Source of the DNA: Parabacteroides sp.
GTDB taxonomy: Bacteria > Bacteroidota > Bacteroidia > Bacteroidales > Tannerellaceae
DNA length: 64,000 bases
Direction of reading: 5' to 3'
Assembly (NCBI GenBank): GCA_019417325.1
Contig: DXVO01000025.1
Coordinates: 1 to 64,000 of the forward strand
This document shows, in pieces, positions 52,748 through 61,748 of the stretch. The notes under the pieces are model-generated. The model saw only the letters and a list, made by a program, of their open reading frames with translations, was not told where the DNA came from and did no database searches. The position numbers were made by a program, and so were the translations under genes. Numbering within the stretch: the first letter of the stretch is position 1; every line of letters starts with the position of its first letter.

Positions 52748-53956
52748 CTAAAATATAAGCATATAAGCCCTATACCCTGTTTCTTTGGTAACAGGACATA
52801 AGGACAAATACCCTTCCTTTATTTTTCCGTTTTCCAGCTCAAGCGGATATGCTTTTTTCATAAAACTATGATTTTCATATGCCTCTCCGGGATGGCTTGT
52901 ATAAGTAATACTAAAATCACCACGTGCACCAGGAGCCAGATATTTCTGACTCAAACGAAAAGCCAACATCCCCATCGTATAGCGCATATTCACTTCAATG
53001 CAAGGATGGATGGCAAACGATCCATCAGCTTTGTTATAAACAAGCATGTCAACTCCCAAATACCCCGTATAAACTTTGCCATAAATATCCTGTACAGCTT
53101 CACGGACCGCCTCCCTTATTTGCAAAAAAAGAGCTTCTCCGAAGTTCTCTACAAAAAAACTGTTCAAATAATCCTGACTACCCAATACATTTCCGGTATA
53201 TGCACCTCTTGCTCCAGAACCAAAGACAGAAAGGCCTTCATATCGCACATTTCCTTCTCCATCGGAATAAAACTCCATGGCAAAGTCCTGATATTTATTC
53301 AAAGCACATTCGATACTAACCATCCCCTGTTTTTTGATAGCTCCTTCTATCCAGGTCCGGTCTTTAGGAGACAGTTTCCTTTCAGACAGCCATAGAAGCC
53401 CTCTGCCGGACGAAGAGTAAGGCGTTTTCAAAACAAACGGAGCATTCTGCAAAATCAGATACTTCTCCACTTCATGTATTTTTGTACAAAACTTAGGAGA
53501 AACCGGGATTTGCATATCCGGTAAAGATTCACGTATCTTATCCAAGCAGACCGCTGCAGTCTGACGTCCGGTTAATATCCGGTATTCATCTTTCCATTCT
53601 GGAATAGTAAGCGATAGATTGCAGTTTTTCTTTAGTCTATCATACACCCCCATACTTTGCAGAGACAATCCCCAGGGAGCAGCAATAAGTTCCGGAAAAG
53701 AAGCCGCCTGAGATAACAAACTGTCTTTCGAAACGACAGAAGCAAAAGGTTTAAGTTCTTTCGGAAGCAAAGAGAAAAAACGCGGAGCACTTACTTCCTC
53801 CACATAAACATAATCTTCAGGGTCAGCATACCATACGGGTAAATAAGACAGTTCCCGTATCATACGACGGACATTAACCGGAGGTGTATAATTTGCAGAG
53901 CCACTTAGAACAGCCGTCTCATGCCCCGGATTAAAATAGTGTAATAGAGATTTCAT
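52748..53956 (-). CDS. ATP-grasp-like protein of unknown function
   Basis: A 402-residue soluble protein with no signal peptide. It starts MKSLLHYFNPGHETAVLSG. The middle has an ATP-grasp lysine strand and glycine loop, FVLKTPYSSSGRGLLWL (about 192-208), followed by ECALNKYQDFAMEFYSDG; the metal-binding end reads HPCIEVNMRYTMGMLAF (E and N, about 330-335). This order fits an ATP-grasp ligase, but the N-terminal substrate domain has no match I recognise, so the substrate is unknown. It stands alone, with DUF349 behind a terminator upstream and the folE operon converging downstream. Confidence 0.65.
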   Translation of the reverse strand: MKSLLHYFNPGHETAVLSGSANYTPPVNVRRMIRELSYLPVWYADPEDYVYVEEVSAPRFFSLLPKELKPFASVVSKDSLLSQAASFPELIAAPWGLSLQSMGVYDRLKKNCNLSLTIPEWKDEYRILTGRQTAAVCLDKIRESLPDMQIPVSPKFCTKIHEVEKYLILQNAPFVLKTPYSSSGRGLLWLSERKLSPKDRTWIEGAIKKQGMVSIECALNKYQDFAMEFYSDGEGNVRYEGLSVFGSGARGAYTGNVLGSQDYLNSFFVENFGEALFLQIREAVREAVQDIYGKVYTGYLGVDMLVYNKADGSFAIHPCIEVNMRYTMGMLAFRLSQKYLAPGARGDFSITYTSHPGEAYENHSFMKKAYPLELENGKIKEGYLSLCPVTKETGYRAYMLIF

Positions 53957-53967
53957 ATACTATAAGC

Positions 53968-53999
53968 AAAAAAGAAGCCGTCTTTTAAAGGACGGCTTC
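53968..53999 (-). terminator. terminator of the DUF349 gene
   Basis: Perfect 9-bp stem GAAGCCGTC/GACGGCTTC with 8-nt loop; on the minus strand it is followed by TTTTTT. Confidence 0.85.
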
Positions 54000-54007
54000 C
54001 TATGATG

Positions 54008-55891
54008 TTATTCCAAATTTTCATCTATGGCGTCAATCTTTTTGATTGTCAACTCCATTTCACTTTTCAGCTTTTCAATCTTTCGTTCCATTTCTTTCAG
54101 CAAGCCGCCTCCACCTTTAGAAGAAACGCTAAGAAAACCGATATTATTTTCGTAGGTCTGAAGTTCATTCTTCATTCTTTCATACATTCTCATCAATTTT
54201 TCCCGCTCGCCGTAAAGTTTGCCTTTACCCCTTTCGCTGTTCCCCATATCATTCAGAGAGCTACGGTAAGTCTGCATCTTTCGATCGTTCATATCAACTT
54301 TCAGACGGTCGAATTGTGCATCCACTGCTTCGTGATATTCTTTGTATATCTTATCTTTTTCTTTAAATGGAACATGCCCGATAGCATTCCATTCTGCCAT
54401 ATAACCTTTCAGAGCTGATACGGCTTCATCATGATCAGTTTCCTCTATCGCATGAATCTTCTGAATCAGTTCTTTCTTTGCAACCAGATTTGCCTGTTCC
54501 ACACTCTTTTGTGAAGAAACATTCTTATTTTTCTGTTCAAAGAAATAATCACAAGCAGAGATAAAACGCTTCCATACAGCATCCGAGTGTTTACGTGCTA
54601 CAGAACCGATTGTCTTCCATTCTTTTTGGAGGGCAATCATCTTGTCCGTCGTATTCTTCCAGTCGGTACTGTCTTTCAATGCTTCTACTTTTTCACACAA
54701 GGCTTTTTTCAGCTCAAGATTCTTTTCCATCTCAGCTTTTATATCCTTGTAAAATTCACCTTTACGATTAAAATAGGCATCACATGCAGCACGGAAACGT
54801 TCAAAAATCTTGACATTCGATTTTTTCGGGGCAAAACCTATAGTTTTCCACTTTGCCTGCAAAGCGATTACTTCCTTACTCTTTTCTTCCCAATCCTTAA
54901 ATGATTTAAGAACAGAAAAATCAATACCTTCTATTTCTTCGCAAATAGCAGTCTTTTCTTTCAGGTTTTCTTCTTCCTTAGCTTTCAGGCCTTCGAAATG
55001 TTCCTGATGGCGTTTATTGATAATTGTGGAAGCAGCTTTAAAGCGTGCCCATAAATCTTCACGCAACTCCTTAGCCACCGGACCGATTTCACGCCACTGC
55101 TGATGCAATTTCTGCAATTGGTGGAAAGCTGATACTACATCCGATTCGTTCTGTAACTTCTCAACGGTTTCACAAAGAACCGTTTTTAATTCCAGATTTT
55201 TTCTGAAATCGTAATCACGGAACTGATTATTTATTTTGATAATATCATAAAATTTCTCGCTATAAAGCTGATAGCTTTTCCATAATTCATTCACATGTTC
55301 CTGAGGAACATCTTTTACTTCTTTCCATCTTTGCTGAATATCCTTAAAGTCATTATATAACTTATTGAAATCTTCCTGGCTTTCACTCAGGTTTTTCAAC
55401 TGTTCGATTAATTGAAGTTTCAAAGCATAATTAGCTTCCTTCTGACGTTCTTCTTCAGCAAGAAGTGCAGCTCTTTTTTCTTTATAAACAGCTAGGAATT
55501 CTTTTATTTTAGATTCAGCAGGATCCTCAGATGATACAAACTCGCTCTCTTCTCCTCCGTTTTCTAGAAATTCTTTTTTCATTTCTTCCACTTCATTACG
55601 GCGGATTTTATAATAAGCTTGTTTAAGAGCTTCTATCTCATTACGAGTTACTTCTGCAGCAGCACCTACCAGTTCGGACAATTTCTCCAGAATTTCTTCT
55701 TTCGATAACTTTCCGGCAGCAATCATCGTTTCTTCACTAACCTCTTCGTTCTCCACATCAGCTGCTGTGTCCAATTCTTCATCTTTCACAACTTCACCTG
55801 TTATGTTCTCCGGAGTTGTTTCCGGTGCTTTAGCTTCTTCCAATTTACCAGTTTCCTCGATTGGCAAATTAGTGTCCTGAGTGTCCTTCAT
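54008..55891 (-). CDS. DUF349 repeat protein
   Basis: A 627-residue, highly charged (Lys/Glu) and helical protein with no signal peptide. After an acidic first ~75 residues it contains about five repeats of the DUF349 unit, each with the pattern W-K-x-I/V-G-x-V/A ... W-K/R-R/E-F-x-A-A/S (for example QWREIGPVAKELREDLWARF, KWKTIGFAPKKSNVKIFERF, EWKTIGSVARKHSDAVWKRF). The C-terminus is a coiled coil. DUF349 proteins are widespread in Bacteroidetes; their function is not established. Single-gene unit. Confidence 0.88.
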   Translation of the reverse strand: MKDTQDTNLPIEETGKLEEAKAPETTPENITGEVVKDEELDTAADVENEEVSEETMIAAGKLSKEEILEKLSELVGAAAEVTRNEIEALKQAYYKIRRNEVEEMKKEFLENGGEESEFVSSEDPAESKIKEFLAVYKEKRAALLAEEERQKEANYALKLQLIEQLKNLSESQEDFNKLYNDFKDIQQRWKEVKDVPQEHVNELWKSYQLYSEKFYDIIKINNQFRDYDFRKNLELKTVLCETVEKLQNESDVVSAFHQLQKLHQQWREIGPVAKELREDLWARFKAASTIINKRHQEHFEGLKAKEEENLKEKTAICEEIEGIDFSVLKSFKDWEEKSKEVIALQAKWKTIGFAPKKSNVKIFERFRAACDAYFNRKGEFYKDIKAEMEKNLELKKALCEKVEALKDSTDWKNTTDKMIALQKEWKTIGSVARKHSDAVWKRFISACDYFFEQKNKNVSSQKSVEQANLVAKKELIQKIHAIEETDHDEAVSALKGYMAEWNAIGHVPFKEKDKIYKEYHEAVDAQFDRLKVDMNDRKMQTYRSSLNDMGNSERGKGKLYGEREKLMRMYERMKNELQTYENNIGFLSVSSKGGGGLLKEMERKIEKLKSEMELTIKKIDAIDENLE

Positions 55892-56045
55892 ATTCTATTC
55901 ATTTAAGAAAAGGATAAATACGTCCTTATCAAGTCACAAATTAAAGTAAATATTTTCGGATTCCCGCATTTGAAAACGATTTATTTATCTAAATGTGTTA
56001 AAATAATTAGTAAAATGCCAATACAGACTTTCACTATTATCCATA

Positions 56046-57293
56046 TCAGAACAGAATATTTGCAGAAGCACCAGCTACCAGCAGATGCTGAACTTTATTC
56101 AGATCACTGCTTACCGGAGGCAGCAAATTATAATCTCCGAAAATTTTCATGCCCAAATTATGTTTAAGAAGAAAACTTACAGAAATTCCGGTACCGAAAG
56201 TCACGCCTCCAGTTGCACCTATATCCATTCTAGATAATGTACATTTATTATAATGAGCATATCCCAGCAAAGCTTTTGTCCCGAACAAGATTCGAGATGT
56301 AGCAGGATACGAATAATAAGCACCAACTGCTCCTGAGAGTGTATTCAACGCATTATTTTCCTCTATGCCATTGACTGACAGAGGTGAATAAGCAAGTGAA
56401 AAGCGTCCGCCGACACCCCAGTTGGGAGTGAAAAAATAAGCACCTTCCAATCCGGCACTGCTTCCTGTCGACATTTTCATTTCAGAGCCATCAGGCAAAC
56501 TGACAGCCCCCAACATAAAGTTAAGACCCAAATTAAACCCTGCAAAAGAAGGCCTGTAATTCTCATCGAACCGATTTTCATATACAGGGAAATGAGTAAT
56601 ACCTTTCTCTTTAAAAATCAGGTCGGCAAGAAAATATCCCAGTTCCGTAGAAAGGATACCAATACCGGCCCCCACCATTATATCACTCAGCCAATGTTTA
56701 TTATTTGCTATACGGCTCAGTCCGGTTGCTGTTGCTACCGTATAGGCTCCAATACTATACCACGGGCTTCTTCCGCCATATTCCTTATGCATCATTGTTG
56801 CCGCCATAAATGCTGTTGCCGTATGCCCGGAAGGGAATGAATGATCGTTTGAATCATCAGGACGGGTAACTGAAGCCGAGTGTTTAATCACGTTAACAAC
56901 TAAAGCCATTACACCTACGGAAAAAGCATCAGACACCAGCATCCTCGGCCACGAACTACGGCTCTCTACTCCACCGAGCTTCAGCCCTAACATCACTGCT
57001 GCTGGAGCATATTGCAAATAATCATCATAAGGATTACGAAAACCTGGGATATATGAATTTCTAAGATCCCTGAATTGAGTATCTGTTGGCTTCAGGATCA
57101 ATCCACCGACAACCAAAGGCACACCAACGCACGTCATCTGGTAAGCTTTTGACGATGTTATTTTATCAAGCCGGGAAGGAAATCTCTTTTCCTTTACTAG
57201 TGAACGATAAAAAGAAGAATCGATCTGAGCAGATGCAAATGTGGAAACTAAGCATAAAATACTTATCAAAATAGTCAATTTGGTATGTCTCAC
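56046..57293 (-). CDS. PAP2-family phosphatase with C-terminal outer-membrane-type domain
   Basis: A 415-residue exported protein. Signal peptide (cut near ASAQ), then a membrane-associated PAP2 domain with the three phosphatase motifs: KHSASVTRPDD, HSFPSGHTA, and LSRIANNKHWLSDIMVGAGI. The last ~170 residues are beta-rich (FAGFNLGLNFMLGA, GVGGRFSLAYSPL, GATGGVTFGTGISVSF, ending SANILF with terminal Phe), like an outer-membrane barrel. PAP2 enzymes remove phosphate from lipid phosphates, including lipid A or undecaprenyl diphosphate; the barrel suggests outer-membrane location. That fusion is seen in Bacteroidetes. Confidence 0.85.
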   Translation of the reverse strand: MRHTKLTILISILCLVSTFASAQIDSSFYRSLVKEKRFPSRLDKITSSKAYQMTCVGVPLVVGGLILKPTDTQFRDLRNSYIPGFRNPYDDYLQYAPAAVMLGLKLGGVESRSSWPRMLVSDAFSVGVMALVVNVIKHSASVTRPDDSNDHSFPSGHTATAFMAATMMHKEYGGRSPWYSIGAYTVATATGLSRIANNKHWLSDIMVGAGIGILSTELGYFLADLIFKEKGITHFPVYENRFDENYRPSFAGFNLGLNFMLGAVSLPDGSEMKMSTGSSAGLEGAYFFTPNWGVGGRFSLAYSPLSVNGIEENNALNTLSGAVGAYYSYPATSRILFGTKALLGYAHYNKCTLSRMDIGATGGVTFGTGISVSFLLKHNLGMKIFGDYNLLPPVSSDLNKVQHLLVAGASANILF

Positions 57294-57317
57294 GTCTCTA
57301 AGAGTTTATTTTAACGG

Positions 57318-57325
57318 CAAAAGTA
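57318..57325 (-). promoter_or_regulatory. -7 box TACTTTTG for the PAP2 gene
   Basis: TAnnTTTG match on the minus strand, 25 bp before the start codon; no -33 element at standard spacing. Confidence 0.4.
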
Positions 57326-57447
57326 ATACATTTTCGACAATCCTTATAATTCATCCGTCAAATATCCTGTTAATATCTTCATTCAGAGATTACTTAGGAA
57401 TGACCTCATAAAAACACAAAAAGAAACTTAAAACCAGTAAGCGGGCA

Positions 57448-57479
57448 TTGATAGCCAACTATTTTTTTCATTAAGTTTG
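57448..57479 (+). promoter_or_regulatory. promoter of the DAACS symporter leader
   Basis: TTG (57448-57450), 21-bp spacer, TAAGTTTG (57472-57479). Transcription would start near 57486, giving a leader of about 250 nt before the symporter and about 30 nt before the small ORF at 57516. Confidence 0.5.
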
Positions 57480-57515
57480 TAGCCATAATTAACCCAAAGA
57501 AATACATAAAATACA

Positions 57516-57623
57516 ATGAAAAAGACAATTAACCGGCATGAACACCGTTCTCTTTATGCCACCGCTTTCTATTTCCGGATCAATGTCTCTTTTTTCAGTG
57601 ACAATCCGTATATCCAAAAGTAA
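57516..57623 (+). CDS. putative 35-residue leader peptide
   Basis: Small ORF in the long leader of the symporter gene: ATG to TAA, 35 codons, starting MKKTINRHEHRSL and ending NPYIQK. Seven of 35 residues are aromatic (AFYF, SFF, three Tyr), which is high. It has an A-rich upstream region and starts at a plausible distance from the promoter. The start region MKK plus the same ATACAATGAAAAA context recurs at the symporter ATG, hinting that both are translated. Function is unknown; a regulatory upstream ORF or attenuator peptide is inference. It may not be translated. Confidence 0.4.
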   Translation: MKKTINRHEHRSLYATAFYFRINVSFFSDNPYIQK

Positions 57624-57736
57624 ATTCAATTTACAGCCTGCCAGGCGCCATTCTATTAAACTCATTATTTCTAACTAACCTGGAAACCGCCATACATGGG
57701 CAACCTTCCTGTATCCCGGTATTAATTAAAAATACA

Positions 57737-58942
57737 ATGAAAAAATTAAAAATCTCATTATTGGGCCAAGTGGTCATTGCCATCGGAGCCGGTATCTTAT
57801 TCGGCCAGTTCCTTCCCCATGGGATTGCCCGTATTTTTGTAACGTTCAATTCCCTTTTCGGTAATTTTCTGTCATTTTCCATTCCCTTAATTATATTAGG
57901 GCTTGTTACGCCTGCTATAGCAGAGTTAGGGAAAGGAGCGGGTAAGCTATTAGCCATTACAGCTTTATTGGCATATGGCTCCACTATTTTTTCCGGTCTA
58001 TTCACCTACTTTAGTTGTGCCTCGGTTTTTCCACATATGTTATCCCCCAATCCCGAACTTACGGCATTGGATACTCCCGGTGGCATGGCATCTTTAAGCC
58101 CTCTTTTTGTTATAGACATGCCACCACTGATGGATGTTATGACAGCCCTCTTGCTTTCATTCACCATTGGGCTCGGATTATGTTATATTGATAGAACAAC
58201 TTTGAAAGATGGGTTCTCTGATTTCGGTGCAATTATTACAAAATTAATCGATACAGTTATCGTTCCTTTATTGCCTCTCCATATTTTCGGCATTTTTTTG
58301 AACATGACAGTAAGTGGACAAGTTGTAAGCATTATCGGCATGTTCCTCAAAGTAATTGTTGTTGTCTTCATTTTACATGTCCTGCTATTAATCATCCAGT
58401 TCCTCATAGCTGGAAGTATATCCGGGAAAAATCCATTCAAGGCATTAAAAACAATGATGCCGGCTTATGCGACTGCACTAGGCACACAGTCTTCGGCAGC
58501 CAGTATCCCTGTCACACTGAATCAAACAATTAAACTGGGAGTTAGGGAAAGCATTGCTATTTTTGTCGTACCTCTTTGCTCTACGATACACCTTGCAGGC
58601 AGCACTATGAAAATTCTCGCTTGTGCTTTAGCTATTATGTATTTGACCGGACAACCGGTTTCATTCTTAAGTATATTAAATTTTATCATGATGCTGGGTA
58701 TCACCATGGTTGCCGCACCGGGAATACCAGGAGGCGCTATCATGGCAGCACTGGGTATATTGGAAAGCATATTAGGTTTCAACGAGACACTACAAGCACT
58801 CATGATTGCTTTATATATTTCGATGGATAGTTTCGGTACGGCTTGCAATGTGACTGGCAATGGAGCGATTGCTCTCATTATCGATAAAATTGCAGGGGTA
58901 AAACCCCAGCCCGTCCAAGTGGATCAAACGCCTACAATATAA
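57737..58942 (+). CDS. dicarboxylate/amino acid:cation symporter (DAACS)
   Basis: A 401-residue membrane protein of the glutamate-transporter-like family. Signatures: N-terminal LGQVVIAIGAGILFGQFLP, the serine-rich HP1 loop ALGTQSSAASIPVTLNQTIK, the core VVPLCSTIHLAGSTM, and HP2 AAPGIPGGAIMAALGIL, then the C-terminal MDSFGTACNVTGNGAIALII. The SSAAS loop and TACNVTGN are at the usual places, but the usual NMDGT is replaced by STIHLAGS, which points to a neutral amino acid (for example serine/threonine) or other organic acid substrate rather than glutamate. Preceded by a long leader with a small ORF; no strong terminator immediately follows. Confidence 0.88.
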   Translation: MKKLKISLLGQVVIAIGAGILFGQFLPHGIARIFVTFNSLFGNFLSFSIPLIILGLVTPAIAELGKGAGKLLAITALLAYGSTIFSGLFTYFSCASVFPHMLSPNPELTALDTPGGMASLSPLFVIDMPPLMDVMTALLLSFTIGLGLCYIDRTTLKDGFSDFGAIITKLIDTVIVPLLPLHIFGIFLNMTVSGQVVSIIGMFLKVIVVVFILHVLLLIIQFLIAGSISGKNPFKALKTMMPAYATALGTQSSAASIPVTLNQTIKLGVRESIAIFVVPLCSTIHLAGSTMKILACALAIMYLTGQPVSFLSILNFIMMLGITMVAAPGIPGGAIMAALGILESILGFNETLQALMIALYISMDSFGTACNVTGNGAIALIIDKIAGVKPQPVQVDQTPTI

Positions 58943-59044
58943 ACTCCAATTACATTGATTTTCCCTTAAAAGGAAATTGTTTGCATGACCTGCTGTTTTT
59001 TAAAAAGGTACACGTATTCTTTTTCTTTTCTTCCCGAGAAAATC

Positions 59045-59088
59045 TATTTTCGAGGTGGTCAAAAATATTAATGACCACCTCGAAAATA
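59045..59088. repeat. 17-bp perfect inverted repeat
   Basis: Arms 59045-59061 and 59072-59088 are exactly complementary (core CGAGGTGGTCA / TGACCACCTCG) around a 10-nt AT loop. The right arm is part of the tandem repeat that follows. It could end transcription of the symporter gene, 100 bp upstream. Confidence 0.7.
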
Positions 59089-59124
59089 ATAATGACGCCC
59101 TCGAAAATATTTTTGACCGCCTCG
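59062..59124. repeat. three 21-bp tandem repeats
   Basis: Three direct copies of AAAATAnnnnTGACnnCCTCG at 59062-59082, 59083-59103 and 59104-59124, differing at a few positions. The first is shared with the inverted repeat. With a period of 21 and no spacers it is not a CRISPR array. Confidence 0.85.
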
Positions 59125-59414
59125 TGAACAGATTTATCAAGATTATTTAAAACAAATACAGTATGGAAAAACACAGCAACTCCGTTCTATAACTACTTAA
59201 GAAAAATATCATTCACAACCGCCAAACCATTTTCCTTTCGTATTGACTTTTACCCTGATACATTAGAAAAAGGGACACGATACCGATCGGCGAATAAAGC
59301 CTATAATTTCCAGTATGGAAATCTCTGATACTTTAGACAAAGATACAAATTTAAGGTACTTGTTCATTTTCTATTTTAACTTTCTAAAGACTAATATCTG
59401 ATTTTCTCCCTTAA

Positions 59415-59437
59415 TTTATATCGTTTGGCGATATAAA
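59415..59437. promoter_or_regulatory. 9-bp dyad upstream of GH65
   Basis: TTTATATCG and CGATATAAA flank a 5-nt TTTGG loop. It lies 150 bp before the promoter box of GH65. Could be a regulator binding site or small hairpin. Confidence 0.35.
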
Positions 59438-59586
59438 ACGAGTACAGCTTTAACTCCCTGGATATGGGACAATTGTGTTCTTCTCATATCGATTCCGTAC
59501 CCGGTTTTATCCCTTTTTTCTCATCTGTTTAAAATGTCGTTATATGGAAAAACAGATTTAGATAAGATGTTTCCTTTTCGATATTT

Positions 59587-59594
59587 TACTTTTG
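59587..59594 (+). promoter_or_regulatory. -7 box TACTTTTG for GH65
   Basis: TAnnTTTG match 28 bp before the start codon. An 8-bp hairpin (AAAACAAT/ATTGTTTT) follows directly in the leader. Confidence 0.45.
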
Positions 59595-59622
59595 AAAAAC
59601 AATTTTTATTGTTTTAAGCACC

Positions 59623-61641
59623 ATGAACACACATTTATTTTACGTAATCCTTTTCTGGCTGATTGCCGGGAATGTTGCCTCTGCATCGGGTGAAGGAAGT
59701 TGGATACTATCTACTTCCTCGAGAGAGAACTATAACGGAGTGACCTTGGCCAATGGTAGAATCGGTTTGGTTAGTTCCCAATTCTTCAGCGTTACCGACA
59801 TCGTTTTAAACGGGGTATACGATAAAGAGGATAAAGAAGGCGTAAGCCGTATTGTAAGAGGACCTGTTTTTACAAATTTACAATTGAAGCTGGACGGAGT
59901 ACCCGTCTCCGAAAAGAATATCACAGCCTGGCATCAGAATCTGAACATGAAAGAGGCTTATTTGGAAACAGTCGTACAGACACAGAAGGCCACAGTTCAT
60001 TACTCTATCCGCGCACTCCGGAATTTCCCTTATATGGGAATGGTAGTGGTAGAATTAGTACCAACCGCTTCCTTTGAATTGGATGTTGCCAATTCCACTA
60101 TTTTCCCGGAAGAGCTGACCGAGACCTCTGCAACTTACAAATTATATAAAGATGCCGAAATAGAACTCCCGGTTTATACTTCCCAGGCCAAAAGCCGTAC
60201 CGGCATGCAGGACCTGGCAACCTGTTCCGCTTTCCTTTTTGATACGGACAGACCAGCTATCGAAGCCTTATACGGAACCGCCCATCATCAATCGATGGGT
60301 TTTAAAGTCCGGTTGAAAAAAGGCCAACGCTACCGCTTTGCCCTGATTGGAGCAGTTTGTTCCTCCAAAGATTTCAACGACCCCAAATCGGAAGCAGAAC
60401 GGATGGCAGTATTTGCTTTGCAATCGGACATAAACTATTTTTTAACCGGCCATAAAGAAGCCTGGGCGCGCTTATGGCAAAGTGATATAGAAATAGAAGG
60501 CGATGAAGAAGCCCAACGCGATATCCGTCTGGCATTGTACAATTTGTATGCCTCGGCAGGAGAAAATACTCGCCTGAGTATCCCTCCCATGGGTCTTACC
60601 ACGGTAACCGGATACAACGGCCACGTTTTCTGGGACACAGAGTTATGGATGTATCCTCCCCTACTGATGTTGAACAACCGGATGGCCCGTTCCTGTGTGG
60701 ATTACCGTTACGACAGACTACAGAAAGCCATGCAGAAAGCGACCCTATACGGATTCAGAGGATGTATGTACCCTTGGGAGTCGGACGACACAGGTGAGGA
60801 AGCCACCCCCACCTGGTGCCTGACAGGAACTTTCGAACATCATATTACAGCCGATGTCGGAATAGCTTTCTGGAATTATTATAGTGTGACTAAAGACCGC
60901 AACTGGCTCAAGTCGGAAGGATACCCGGTACTGAAACAGGTAGCCGACTTCTGGGCATCGCGGGTGGTCAAAAACGAGGACGGCAGTTACTCTATCAAGA
61001 ACGTCGTAGGCGCCAATGAATTTGCCCCGAACGTGAATGACAACGCATTTACCAACGGTTCGGCCAAATTTGCACTGGAGTGTGCAACGAAAGCAGCCGC
61101 TATCGTAGGAGAACAGGCCGAACCGGAATGGAAAGAAATAGCAGCTAAACTACGCTTTCATTGGATGGCCGACGGCGTAATGAAAGAAAATGAAACCTAT
61201 GCCGGAGAAATAATCAAGCAGGCGGATGTCAACCTGTTGAGTTATCCGCTGGATATCTTAGCTGAACCGGAAAGCATGAAAAAGAACCTGGATTATTATG
61301 CCAACAAGATTCACGAAGACGGCCCGGCTATGGGAAATGCTATCCTGGCTATTTTATATGCGAAATCAGGAGATCGCGACCGGGCATATGAATTTTTCAA
61401 AAAGAGTTATTTACCCAATAAACGTCCCCCGTTCGGTGTTTTATCGGAATCCGCTTTTTCCAATAACCCCTATTTCTGTACCGGAGCAGGTGGCTTACTG
61501 CAAGTTCTTTTATCCGGCTTCGGAGGGTTGAAAATAACCGACGAAGGGATCATCCAGGAACATACGATTTTACCGGCCCATTGGAAATCTATGACATTGA
61601 AAGGTATCGGTCCCGATAAAAAAACATATGTGATTCGCTGA
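59623..61641 (+). CDS. secreted GH65-family glycoside hydrolase
   Basis: A 672-residue exported protein of family GH65: signal peptide (1-22), N-terminal beta-sandwich (about 25-270), (alpha/alpha)6 barrel (about 295-630) with GYNGHVFWDTELWMYPPLL, GCMYPWESDDTGEEATP, and the catalytic-acid region VVGANEFAPNVNDNAFTN (E466), then FGVLSESAFSN and TGAGGLLQVLLSGFGGL. Most GH65 members are cytoplasmic phosphorylases of kojibiose, trehalose or maltose. Here a signal peptide and a Glu (E609) 143 residues after the acid, at a place where hydrolase members carry their base, suggest hydrolysis. A Flavobacterium GH65 is known as a kojibiose hydrolase; activity on alpha-1,2-glucosides is a guess. The SusC gene follows after 107 bp. 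Confidence 0.85.
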   Translation: MNTHLFYVILFWLIAGNVASASGEGSWILSTSSRENYNGVTLANGRIGLVSSQFFSVTDIVLNGVYDKEDKEGVSRIVRGPVFTNLQLKLDGVPVSEKNITAWHQNLNMKEAYLETVVQTQKATVHYSIRALRNFPYMGMVVVELVPTASFELDVANSTIFPEELTETSATYKLYKDAEIELPVYTSQAKSRTGMQDLATCSAFLFDTDRPAIEALYGTAHHQSMGFKVRLKKGQRYRFALIGAVCSSKDFNDPKSEAERMAVFALQSDINYFLTGHKEAWARLWQSDIEIEGDEEAQRDIRLALYNLYASAGENTRLSIPPMGLTTVTGYNGHVFWDTELWMYPPLLMLNNRMARSCVDYRYDRLQKAMQKATLYGFRGCMYPWESDDTGEEATPTWCLTGTFEHHITADVGIAFWNYYSVTKDRNWLKSEGYPVLKQVADFWASRVVKNEDGSYSIKNVVGANEFAPNVNDNAFTNGSAKFALECATKAAAIVGEQAEPEWKEIAAKLRFHWMADGVMKENETYAGEIIKQADVNLLSYPLDILAEPESMKKNLDYYANKIHEDGPAMGNAILAILYAKSGDRDRAYEFFKKSYLPNKRPPFGVLSESAFSNNPYFCTGAGGLLQVLLSGFGGLKITDEGIIQEHTILPAHWKSMTLKGIGPDKKTYVIR

Positions 61642-61748
61642 CACCTAAGTTTCCTACCGTTTTTTCGAACGATTTTTTCAGAATAAATCATAAACCGGAA
61701 ATCAGCATACCGACAACACGTATCAGATTTCCTTAAATTTAATATCTT

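Larger units (their letters stand above)
57294..57515. other. intergenic region upstream of the PAP2 gene and leader ORF
   Basis: AT-rich divergent gap. It contains the two promoter-like boxes listed separately (57318 minus, 57448 plus). No RNA gene or other structure is seen. Together with the leader to 57736 it makes 443 bp without a recognised long gene. Confidence 0.5.
58943..59622. other. 680-bp intergenic region with repeats
   Basis: No convincing gene. It holds the inverted and tandem repeats at 59045-59124, the 9-bp dyad at 59415 and the GH65 promoter box at 59587. A minus-strand frame at 58950-59174 exists, starts with GTG and owes its length to the tandem repeat; it is not called. 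Confidence 0.5.

Noticed and set aside
59062..59124. Possible CRISPR array
   Set aside because: Repeat units abut with no spacers, only three copies, and no cas genes.
58950..59174. 74-codon minus-strand frame with 7-residue repeats (FEGVIII, FEVVINI)
   Set aside because: Starts with GTG without a good leader, and the repeated residues come from the 21-bp DNA repeat. Kept as a repeat, not a gene.
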